A DNA stretch of 5,641 nt from Streptomyces katrae (GTDB lineage Bacteria; Actinomycetota; Actinomycetes; Streptomycetales; Streptomycetaceae), in NCBI RefSeq assembly GCF_000966975.1, contig NZ_JZWV01001215.1, positions 1-5,641 of the forward strand. Direction: 5' to 3'. A program made the position numbers and the translations under genes. The first letter of the stretch is position 1; each line of letters opens with the position of its first letter. Shown piece by piece: positions 1-4,807 of this stretch. The notes under the pieces were generated by a model. The model was not told where the DNA came from. It saw only the letters and a list, made by a program, of their open reading frames with translations, and did no database searches.

Positions 1-541
1 GGGTGGCGCCGGCCGGACGCGGGGCGCCGGGACGCGCGCCGGACTGGCCCGGAGCGGCCGGACGCTGCTGCGTCGGACGGGGGCCGGGGGTCGCGGCCGG
101 ACGCCCGGGGGCGGCCGGGGGCGCGGAGAACTCGGTCGCCACGGGAGCCGCCGGAGCGGGCTTCGGGGCGGCCGGAGCCTTGGGGCCGGGACGCGGGCCG
201 GGAGCGGCCGGAGTCACCGGGGCGGGAGCCGCCGGGGCCTCGGCAGCGGCCGGCTTGGGGGCCGGTGCGCCGGGCTTGGGGGCAGGACGTGCCGCGGTCG
301 CCGGGGAGGGCGCCGCGGGCTTGGCGGGCGCGGCCTTGCGGGGCGCGCCGGGCTTCGCAGCGGACTTGCCGGCGTTGCCGCCGGGCCCCTGCAGTGCGTC
401 AGTCAACTTGCGTACAACCGGCGCCTCGATCGTCGAGGACGCCGAACGGACGAATTCACCGAGTTCTTGGAGCTTGGCCATGACGACCTTGCTCTCCACT
501 CCGAACTCCTTGGCGAGTTCGTATACCCGGACCTTAGCCAC
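1..541 (-). CDS. infB: Translation initiation factor IF2, N-terminal part (runs off the window edge)
   Basis: IF2 is the cytoplasmic GTPase that brings initiator fMet-tRNA to the 30S subunit and promotes subunit joining. Only the first 180 codons are present. The start is a GTG at 541-539, preceded by AGGAG (550-546) with a 4-nt spacer. Residues 1 to about 50 form the IF2 N-terminal helical domain, beginning [18 protein letters not shown] and continuing through a [16 protein letters not shown] segment. From about residue 55 to the edge the protein is low-complexity Ala/Pro/Gly with scattered Lys and Arg, the disordered extension that makes Streptomyces IF2 about 1,000 residues long. The GTPase domains lie outside the window. 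Arginine is mostly encoded by CGT here, unlike the CGG/CGC of the plus-strand genes, as expected for a highly expressed gene. It is the last gene seen of the rimP-nusA-ylxR-infB cluster. The identity is secure from the N-terminal domain and context. Confidence 0.95.
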   Translation of the reverse strand, partial: MAKVRVYELAKEFGVESKVVMAKLQELGEFVRSASSTIEAPVVRKLTDALQGPGGNAGKSAAKPGAPRKAAPAKPAAPSPATAARPAPKPGAPAPKPAAAEAPAAPAPVTPAAPGPRPGPKAPAAPKPAPAAPVATEFSAPPAAPGRPAATPGPRPTQQRPAAPGQSGARPGAPRPAGAT

Positions 542-545
542 TTCG

Positions 546-574
546 CTCCTTTTAGGTCCGGGTTACGCCGGACC
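546..574 (-). promoter_or_regulatory. Hairpin plus Shine-Dalgarno in the infB leader
   Basis: Read on the minus strand, GGTCCGG (574-568) and CCGGACC (561-555) form a perfect 7-bp GC-rich stem with a 6-nt loop. Four nucleotides later comes AGGAG (550-546), the infB ribosome binding site. An initiating ribosome would contact or have to unfold this hairpin, so it could tune infB translation. There is no U-tract after it, so it does not look like an intrinsic terminator. The stem and its position are seen directly. The regulatory role is inferred. Confidence 0.5.
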
Positions 575-578
575 GTCG

Positions 579-621
579 CTACTTCATGGGCGTACTCATC
601 GCGTACTCATCGAGTGCTCAT
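579..621 (-). other. Chain of three micro-ORFs upstream of infB
   Basis: The 11-nt repeat length is not a multiple of three, so each repeat puts an ATG one frame away from the last. The first frame runs ATG 621 to TGA 607 (M-S-T-R), the second ATG 610 to TGA 596 (M-S-T-R), and the third ATG 599 to TAG 579 (M-S-T-P-M-K). The first and second, and the second and third, overlap as ATGA, the classic stop-start coupling signal. The last stop lies 4 nt before the hairpin at 574-555. No good Shine-Dalgarno precedes the first ATG, so translation is uncertain. The arrangement is real in the sequence, but a leader-peptide role is speculation. Confidence 0.3.
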
Positions 622-623
622 CG
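591..623 (-). repeat. Three tandem 11-bp repeats in the infB leader
   Basis: On the plus strand, CGTACTCATCG occurs exactly at 591-601 and 602-612, followed by AGTGCTCATCG at 613-623, which differs at two positions. On the transcribed minus strand each unit carries CGATGAG. The repeats lie in the ylxR-infB gap, outside the neighbouring coding regions. They could be direct-repeat protein-binding sites, or they could matter through the micro-ORFs they create, which are listed separately. Confidence 0.85.
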
Positions 624-661
624 CAATCTCGACCTACTTCCAACTCGCGAGGTACCTGACC

Positions 662-678
662 GCACGGGGTATCCGTGC
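662..678 (-). promoter_or_regulatory. Small hairpin just after ylxR
   Basis: On the minus strand, GCACGG (678-673) and CCGTGC (667-662) form a perfect 6-bp stem closed by a 5-nt loop, starting 11 nt after the ylxR stop codon. It is followed by GGTCAGG rather than a run of T. It may stabilise the ylxR 3' end or weakly attenuate read-through into infB. In DNA this GC-rich, a 6-bp stem can arise by chance. Confidence 0.3.
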
Positions 679-689
679 CGTGCTTCTTC

Positions 690-977
690 TTACGGTGTCG
701 CCGCAGCCTGTACGGCCAGGGCTTTGCGCAGTTCCTCCGTGTCGAGCGGTCCTGCGGACCGGAGGGCCCGGGGGAACGCTCTGCGGCGGACCGCCTGGTC
801 GAGGCAGACCACGGCAGGGTGCACGTACGCACCCCGGCCGGGCAGCGTACCGCGATGATCCGGGACGCATTCGTCCCCGATCGCCACGATGCGCAGCAGA
901 TCGCTCTTGGCCGCTCGCTCCCGACACCCCACACAGGTGCGTTCGGGGCATGCGCGGGCTTGCGTCCGGCCAGACAC
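690..977 (-). CDS. ylxR: YlxR/RnpM family RNA-binding protein (DUF448)
   Basis: A 95-residue cytoplasmic protein of the YlxR (DUF448) family. Visible signatures are [19 protein letters not shown] at residues 13-31 and GRGAYVH at 47-53, which form the conserved basic surface of the family. In Bacillus subtilis the homologue (RnpM) binds RNA and modulates RNase P; that is family knowledge and is not shown here. The length is normal for the family. The start is taken as GTG 977-975, because the conserved region begins soon after and GGGGAGG lies at 995-989, 11 nt upstream. The stop is TAA at 692-690. It sits between nusA and infB as in many bacteria, but no L7Ae-type ylxQ gene lies between it and infB, unlike in Bacillus. 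The 161-nt gap from nusA leaves room for a promoter of its own, though read-through is also likely. Confidence 0.93.
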   Translation of the reverse strand: MSGRTQARACPERTCVGCRERAAKSDLLRIVAIGDECVPDHRGTLPGRGAYVHPAVVCLDQAVRRRAFPRALRSAGPLDTEELRKALAVQAAATP

Positions 978-1079
978 GCCTAAGTCTACCTCCCCGTACC
1001 GACCTCACCCCTTCAGGCGAAAAATCGAACGGATGTCGTTGTGATCCACGAGGGGCCCTCACACAGGAGGACCCCCTGT

Positions 1080-1107
1080 CTACCGGCCGGAAACCGCCGA
1101 CCGGTAG
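1080..1107 (-). terminator. Strong hairpin between nusA and ylxR (terminator or attenuator candidate)
   Basis: The 161-nt gap 978-1138 has no gene. On the minus strand, CTACCGGTCGG (1107-1097) pairs with CCGGCCGGTAG (1090-1080), an 11-bp stem with one U-G wobble and a 6-nt loop. It begins 31 nt after the nusA stop. No U-tract follows; the next bases are ACAGGGGG. Streptomyces transcripts are often ended by hairpins lacking a U-tail, so partial termination after nusA is plausible, but an mRNA processing or stability element is equally possible. The wobble becomes an A-C mismatch on the plus strand, so the fold is better as minus-strand RNA. In the rest of the gap I see only the ylxR ribosome binding site (995-989) and short, weaker palindromes such as GAGGGGCCCTC. 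Confidence 0.45.
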
Positions 1108-1138
1108 TGATTTATTCCCTCAGGGGCGCCGTTTCCGG

Positions 1139-2143
1139 TCAGTCCCGGTCGGCGTCCGCGTCGGCCGCCGGCTCGGTGTCGGGCCGGATGTCGATGCGCC
1201 AGCCGGTGAGGCGCGCGGCGAGGCGGGCGTTCTGGCCCTCCTTGCCGATGGCCAGCGACAGCTGGTAGTCGGGAACGGTCACCCGCGCGGAGCGCGAGTC
1301 CCAGTCGACGACCTCGACCTTGCTCACCCGGGCGGGTGACAGGGCGTTCGCGACCATCTCGGCCGGGTCGTCCGACCAGTCGACGATGTCGATCTTCTCG
1401 CCGTGCAGTTCGGCCATCACGTTGCGCACGCGGCTGCCCATCGGGCCGATGCAGGCACCCTTCGGGTTCAGGCCGGCACGGGTGGACCGGACCGCGATCT
1501 TGGTGCGGTGGCCGGCCTCGCGGGCGATCGCGGAGATCTCGACGCTGCCGTCGGCGATCTCCGGGACCTCCAGGGCGAAGAGCTTCTTCACCAGGTTCGG
1601 GTGGGTCCGCGACAGGGTCACGGACGGACCGCGGACACCCTTCGCCACGCGCACGACGTACGCCTTCAGGCGGAGCCCGTGCGGGTACTCCTCACCGGGG
1701 ACCTGCTCCTGCACCGGCAGGATGGCCTCCAGCTTGCCGATGTCGACCAGGACGTTCTTGGGGTCCTTGCCCTGCTGCACGACGCCGGTGATGACGTCGC
1801 CCTCACGGCCGGCGAACTCGCCGAAGGTCAGGTCGTCCTCGGCGTCGCGCAGACGCTGGAGGATCACCTGCTTGGCGGTCGTCGCGGCGATCCGGCCGAA
1901 GTCCGACGGGGTGTCGTCGAACTCCTTGGGCTCCTGCCCCTCCTCGAGATCGCGCGGGTCCTCGGTCGCCCACACGACCACGTGGCCGTTGGTGCGGTCC
2001 AGCACCACACGGGCGCGGCGGAAGCTGCCCTCGGTGCGGTGGTACGCGATGAGGAGGGCCGACTCGATCGCCTCGACGAGCAGGTCGAAGGAGATCTCCT
2101 TCTCCCGGACCAGACCCCGCAGGGCACTCATGTCGATGTCCAC
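1139..2143 (-). CDS. nusA: Transcription termination/antitermination factor NusA
   Basis: NusA binds RNA polymerase and nascent RNA and controls pausing, termination and rRNA antitermination. The 334-residue protein shows the NusA order: N-terminal polymerase-binding domain (about 1-105), S1 RNA-binding domain (about 113-180, with [10 protein letters not shown] and [14 protein letters not shown]), KH1 (about 200-270, GPMG loop at 233-236 within [15 protein letters not shown]) and KH2 (about 272-320, GKEG loop at 300-303 within [19 protein letters not shown]). It ends in a short acidic Asp/Ala tail and has no C-terminal acidic repeats of the Escherichia coli type, as is normal for actinobacteria. 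The start is GTG 2143-2141, with GGAGG seven nt upstream, inside the last codons of rimP. An internal ATG at 2131 has no comparable site. The 2-nt spacing to rimP implies translational coupling. Confidence 0.97.
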   Translation of the reverse strand: MDIDMSALRGLVREKEISFDLLVEAIESALLIAYHRTEGSFRRARVVLDRTNGHVVVWATEDPRDLEEGQEPKEFDDTPSDFGRIAATTAKQVILQRLRDAEDDLTFGEFAGREGDVITGVVQQGKDPKNVLVDIGKLEAILPVQEQVPGEEYPHGLRLKAYVVRVAKGVRGPSVTLSRTHPNLVKKLFALEVPEIADGSVEISAIAREAGHRTKIAVRSTRAGLNPKGACIGPMGSRVRNVMAELHGEKIDIVDWSDDPAEMVANALSPARVSKVEVVDWDSRSARVTVPDYQLSLAIGKEGQNARLAARLTGWRIDIRPDTEPAADADADRD

Positions 2144-2145
2144 GG

Positions 2146-2658
2146 CTACGCCTCCTCTTCCTTCTTGTCCTTGCGGTTGAACTCGATCTCGACACGCGCC
2201 TTGGCGATGTCGGTGAACGCGACGCGGCGGGCGGTCGCCTTGCGGCCCTTCACGCCCGGGACTTCGAGGTCCATGCCCTCGTCGTCGACGCCGAGGATGC
2301 GGGCGACCAGTTCCCCGGCACCCTTCTCGCCTTCGGCGGACAGCTGGAACTTCACGAGACGGCCGATGGCCCGCACGTAGTGGCGGTGCTCGCTGAGGGG
2401 GCGGTCCGCGCCCGGGGAGCTGACTTCGAGGACGTACTCGTCCTCGCCCATCACGTCGGACGCGTCGAGCGCGTCGGAGACCTCACGGCTCAGCTCGGCG
2501 CACGCGTCCAGCTCCACGCCTTCGTCGGAATCCACGACGATCCTCAGCATCCGGCGCCTGCCCGCCTTGGAAAGCTCGATCTCCTCGAGGTCCAGGCCCT
2601 TGGCGGCGACGAGCGGCTCCAGCAGTCCGCGCAGCCTGTCGCTCTGGGTGGTGCTCAT
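2146..2658 (-). CDS. rimP: Ribosome maturation factor RimP
   Basis: RimP acts in the cytoplasm in assembly of the 30S subunit. The 170-residue product has the two-domain RimP layout: an N-terminal alpha/beta domain (about 8-88), including the hallmark [14 protein letters not shown] at 75-88, and a C-terminal SH3-like barrel (about 90-162) ending in VEIEF. A charged tail, KDKKEEEA, follows. Its GAG GAG GCG codons double as the ribosome binding site of nusA. The start is ATG 2658-2656, with GAGGAG (2672-2667) 8 nt upstream. The length is normal or slightly long for the family. It is the first gene of the minus-strand cluster and is divergent from the lipoprotein gene at 2816, so its promoter should lie within 2659-2815. 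Confidence 0.96.
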   Translation of the reverse strand: MSTTQSDRLRGLLEPLVAAKGLDLEEIELSKAGRRRMLRIVVDSDEGVELDACAELSREVSDALDASDVMGEDEYVLEVSSPGADRPLSEHRHYVRAIGRLVKFQLSAEGEKGAGELVARILGVDDEGMDLEVPGVKGRKATARRVAFTDIAKARVEIEFNRKDKKEEEA

Positions 2659-2815
2659 CCGGGTGACTCCTCGGCCGCGTGTGCTGTTGTGGTTTTCCGT
2701 CGCGTGTCAGGTCAAAGGGTATCCGGTCGCGGAGGGTGTTGCCGTCCGCGCCGCCGGGCGGACCCCCGGGTACGGTGATCACACCTTGTCCCGCCATCAC
2801 CCCGAGGACGGCACC
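2659..2815. promoter_or_regulatory. Divergent intergenic region between rimP and the lipoprotein gene
   Basis: This 157-nt gap separates two divergent gene sets and should contain promoters for both. It holds the rimP ribosome binding site (2672-2667, minus strand); an inverted repeat GTCCGC (2744-2749)/GCGGAC (2758-2763), a 6-bp stem with an 8-nt loop; a perfect 8-bp palindrome GTGATCAC at 2775-2782; and GAGGA at 2804-2808, the ribosome binding site for the GTG at 2816. TACGGT at 2771-2776 fits a TAnnnT -10 pattern on the plus strand but has no matching -35. On the minus strand, TTGACC (2715-2710) resembles a -35, with only a poor -10 downstream. The promoter function is inferred from gene orientation, and exact sites are not assigned. 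Confidence 0.5.
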
Positions 2816-3379
2816 GTGCCCTGGACCTTGCCTTCGAGGCCCTCGCCCTCACGCAGGAGCGTGCTCGCCGGAGCCGCCGCCGCAGCCGCCGGGTCCGCGC
2901 TGGTCACCGGGTGTTCCGGCGGGGGCGGCCCGGCCGCCTCGGATGACGCGATTTCACTCGAACGGCGGATGCGGGAGGGAGCCGTCCGTGACAGCGGACG
3001 ACTGCTGGAACGTTACGACGCCACCGCCGCCGTCCACCCCGATCTGACCGAACGGCTGACACCGCTGCGGGAGGCCGTCGCCGCGCACGTCAGGGCCCTG
3101 GCCCTCACCACCCCCAAGCCCGGCCCGACACCCTCCCGGACGGCGTCCCCGTCCGGCTCCCCCTCCCCCAGCGCCCCGGCGGCCGGGCGGGCGGAGGTCC
3201 CCGCGAAGCCCACCGAGGCCCTGAGCGCGCTCGCGGACGCCGAGCGGAGCCTGTCCGAGGCCCGGACCATCGCCCTGGCCGGCGCCCCCGGCGAGCTCGC
3301 CCGGCTGCTGGCCTCGGTGGCGGCCTGCGGGGCCGTCCACGCCTACCTGCTGACCTCGAACCCGGGAGCCTCCTCGTGA
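2816..3379 (+). CDS. Twin-arginine lipoprotein with a helical, ferritin-like-looking body
   Basis: I do not recognise a named gene. The start is GTG 2816, with GAGGA seven nt upstream, giving 187 residues. The N-terminus has a twin-arginine signal (SRRSVLAG, residues 12-19), an Ala-rich hydrophobic stretch and a lipobox-like VTGC ending at Cys33, so the mature protein is probably exported folded by Tat and lipid-anchored outside the membrane. A flexible SGGGGPAAS follows. Two helical blocks (about 45-97 and 132-180) carry RLLERYDAT, LREAVAAHVRAL and SVAACGAVHAYLL. They are split by a Pro/Ser/Thr-rich linker (about 98-131). The helical layout resembles the ferritin-like proteins encoded next to it, but it lacks a full set of obvious metal ligands, so metal binding is unproven. 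The stop overlaps the next gene by GTGA, which implies coupled translation and a joint function. Confidence 0.82.
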   Translation: MPWTLPSRPSPSRRSVLAGAAAAAAGSALVTGCSGGGGPAASDDAISLERRMREGAVRDSGRLLERYDATAAVHPDLTERLTPLREAVAAHVRALALTTPKPGPTPSRTASPSGSPSPSAPAAGRAEVPAKPTEALSALADAERSLSEARTIALAGAPGELARLLASVAACGAVHAYLLTSNPGASS

Positions 3380-3846
3380 ACCCCGCCGTGAAGCCCTCCC
3401 CCTCCCCCGGCGGCCGCGCCCTGGAGGCCGCCCAGGCGGCGCTGGCCGCCGAGCACGCGGCGGCGTACGGCTACGGGGTCATCGGCGCCCGGATCGACCC
3501 CGCCCGGGCGACCGAGGCCCGCGAGGCGTACGGCCAGCACCTGTCCCGCCGTGACCGGCTCACCCGGACCGTACGGGAGCTGGGCGGCGCGCCCCGGCCC
3601 TCGGAGGCCGCGTACGCCCTGCCGTTCGAGGTGCGCTCCGGGGACGACGCCGTGCGGCTGGCCGCCGACATCGAGGACCGGGTGGCGGGCGCGTACTCGG
3701 ACCTCGTCCGGGCGGCGGACGGCCAGTTGCGCCGGGACGCGGCTGACGCCCTGAGCGCGGCGGCCGTGCGCGCGGCACGCTGGCGTGGTGTCGGCGTAGC
3801 CTTCCCTGGGCTCACCGAACGCGCGGAGGGCGGCCGTACCAGCTGA
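3376..3846 (+). CDS. DUF4439-type ferritin-like domain protein
   Basis: A 156-residue, mostly helical protein matching my recollection of the actinobacterial DUF4439 ferritin-like family. Helices appear at about 14-38 (AALAAEHAAAYGYGVIGAR), 43-70 (EAREAYGQHLSRRDRLTRTV), 89-115 (DIEDRVAGAYSDLVRAA) and 116-136. Candidate metal-ligand residues are Glu26, His27, Glu50, His55 and Glu100, with tyrosines nearby, but I cannot confirm a di-iron site. No signal peptide or membrane segment is visible, so it is probably cytoplasmic. The start GTG 3376 overlaps the upstream stop (GTGA), with GGGAG seven nt before it. A second in-frame GTG at 3388 is a less likely start. The gap to the following kinase-like gene is only 16 nt. 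The family call rests on helix pattern and motif memory; the substrate and role are unknown. Confidence 0.78.
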   Translation: MNPAVKPSPSPGGRALEAAQAALAAEHAAAYGYGVIGARIDPARATEAREAYGQHLSRRDRLTRTVRELGGAPRPSEAAYALPFEVRSGDDAVRLAADIEDRVAGAYSDLVRAADGQLRRDAADALSAAAVRAARWRGVGVAFPGLTERAEGGRTS

Positions 3847-3862
3847 AAGGGACCACGCACGC

Positions 3863-4765
3863 ATGGCTTTCGAACCGCCGCAGCGGCTCGTACGGGCGCT
3901 CGGCGAGCTGCCGCGGACAGCGCAGGACACGCAGTGGCTGGAGCGGCTGCCCGAGCTCGCCAAGGAGGCGCTGGAGCGGCGGGAGGTGGAGGCCCAGCGC
4001 GTCCTGGCCCCGGGTGGCCGCAGCAGCCTGGTGGTCCTGGTCCGCTACGCCGACGGCACCCCGGCCGCCCTGAAGCTGGCGCCGCCGGGGGCCCGGCCCG
4101 ACCGCGAGCTGGCCGCGCTGGCCCACTGGGGCGGCTTCGGCGCGGTACGGGTCCTGGACTCGCGCCACCACGAGGACGACGGCGCCATCCTCCTGGAGCG
4201 GCTGCAGGCGGACGTGTCCCTGCGCTCGCTCCCGGAGGCCAAGGCCCTGCTGGAGGCCTGCGGCACGCTCCGCCGCCTCTGGGTGCGCCCGCCGGCCGGC
4301 CACCCCTTCGAAACGGTGACCGAACGCACGGCCGTCCAGTCCGAGGCCCTGCGCTCGGCGCCCCCTGAGACCCGTGCCCTCGTCGACACCGCCCTGGACC
4401 TGCGCAGCCAACTGGTCGCCCACCCGCCCGAGGAACTCCTCCTGCACGGGAACTTCCGGCAGGGCAAGGTCCTGGCGGGCGAGCGGGCGCCCTGGCTGAC
4501 GGTGGGCCCGGACCCGCTGGTCGGGGAGCGCGCCTACGACCTGGCCCGGCTGGTGCGGGACCGCCTGGAGGACCAGGTGGCCGCGTCGGCGGGGGCCGCC
4601 GGGGCGCGGCGGCGGGTGAACAAGCTCGCCGACTCCCTGGAGGTGGACCGGGAGCGGCTGCGGGGCTGGACGGTGTTCCGGGCGGTGGAGTCCGGGGTGC
4701 GCGCCCTGTCCGCCGGGCGGCGCCGGGACGCGGAGCTCCTGCTGGAGTTCGCGGCCTGGCTGTAG
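3863..4765 (+). CDS. Aminoglycoside phosphotransferase-fold protein, probable pseudokinase
   Basis: This 300-residue protein resembles the streptomycin 6-kinase/hydroxyurea-resistance group of the aminoglycoside phosphotransferase superfamily. The N-lobe keeps a GGRSSLVVLV loop-strand (51-60), a candidate ATP lysine in AALKLAPPG (Lys71) and a following Glu82. The C-lobe has the expected catalytic segment, LLHGNFRQGKVL (193-204), then WLTVGPDPLVGERAYDLARL (211-230). In active members these read roughly HGDxxxxNVL and VDPKPLVGE. Here the catalytic Asp is Asn197, the Mg-binding Asn is Lys202, and the metal-binding Asp is Gly215. It is therefore probably not an active antibiotic kinase and may be a binding or scaffold protein. 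The frame is intact with normal codon use, so it does not look like a decaying gene. ATG 3863 has AAAGGGA about 10 nt upstream. It is 16 nt from the ferritin-like gene and probably in the same operon. Confidence 0.82.
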   Translation: MAFEPPQRLVRALGELPRTAQDTQWLERLPELAKEALERREVEAQRVLAPGGRSSLVVLVRYADGTPAALKLAPPGARPDRELAALAHWGGFGAVRVLDSRHHEDDGAILLERLQADVSLRSLPEAKALLEACGTLRRLWVRPPAGHPFETVTERTAVQSEALRSAPPETRALVDTALDLRSQLVAHPPEELLLHGNFRQGKVLAGERAPWLTVGPDPLVGERAYDLARLVRDRLEDQVAASAGAAGARRRVNKLADSLEVDRERLRGWTVFRAVESGVRALSAGRRRDAELLLEFAAWL

Positions 4766-4767
4766 GG

Positions 4768-4790
4768 CATACCTTAGTAAAAGGTGTATG
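4768..4790 (+). promoter_or_regulatory. AT-richer imperfect inverted repeat before the SPFH gene
   Basis: Two nt after the kinase-like gene's stop lies CATACCTT (4768-4775), a 5-nt spacer AGTAA, then AAGGTGTATG (4781-4790). The arms pair except for a 2-nt bulge (GT) in the right arm; the inner ACCTT/AAGGT part is perfect. This is the most AT-rich patch in an otherwise very GC-rich region. It could be a repressor operator for the SPFH gene, a short stem-loop ending the upstream transcript, or part of a promoter. I cannot assign it to a known regulator. Confidence 0.4.
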
Positions 4791-4807
4791 TCCGGCAGGG
4801 GGCCGTC

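Noticed and set aside
1..400. Repetitive Ala/Pro coding DNA in infB as a possible tandem repeat or mobile element
   Set aside because: There is no fixed repeat period. It is the known disordered IF2 N-terminal extension in frame with the conserved domain.
3..659. A 218-codon plus-strand frame opposite the infB start
   Set aside because: Its Ala/Gly-rich product is simply the complement of the Ala/Pro-rich IF2 extension, and it has no credible start context.
982..987. TAGACT as a -10 element for a near-leaderless ylxR transcript
   Set aside because: It fits TAnnnT but has no recognisable -35 at the right distance, and a good Shine-Dalgarno upstream argues for a longer leader.
1436..1447. The NusA KH1 loop reads GPMG, not the GPRG seen in many bacteria
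   Set aside because: As far as I recall, Met here is usual in actinobacterial NusA, so it is lineage-typical rather than a defect.
1403..2380. A 325-codon plus-strand frame opposite nusA and rimP
   Set aside because: It is a mirror of well-conserved nusA and rimP codons, with no recognisable domain.
2687..2715. A rimP promoter with TTGACC (2715-2710) as -35 on the minus strand
   Set aside because: At 17-18 nt spacing the -10 would be CCACAA or CACAAC, too poor a match to assert.
3863..4765. Calling this gene a streptomycin resistance determinant
   Set aside because: The fold resembles that family, but the catalytic Asp and both metal-ligand positions are substituted, so resistance activity is unlikely.
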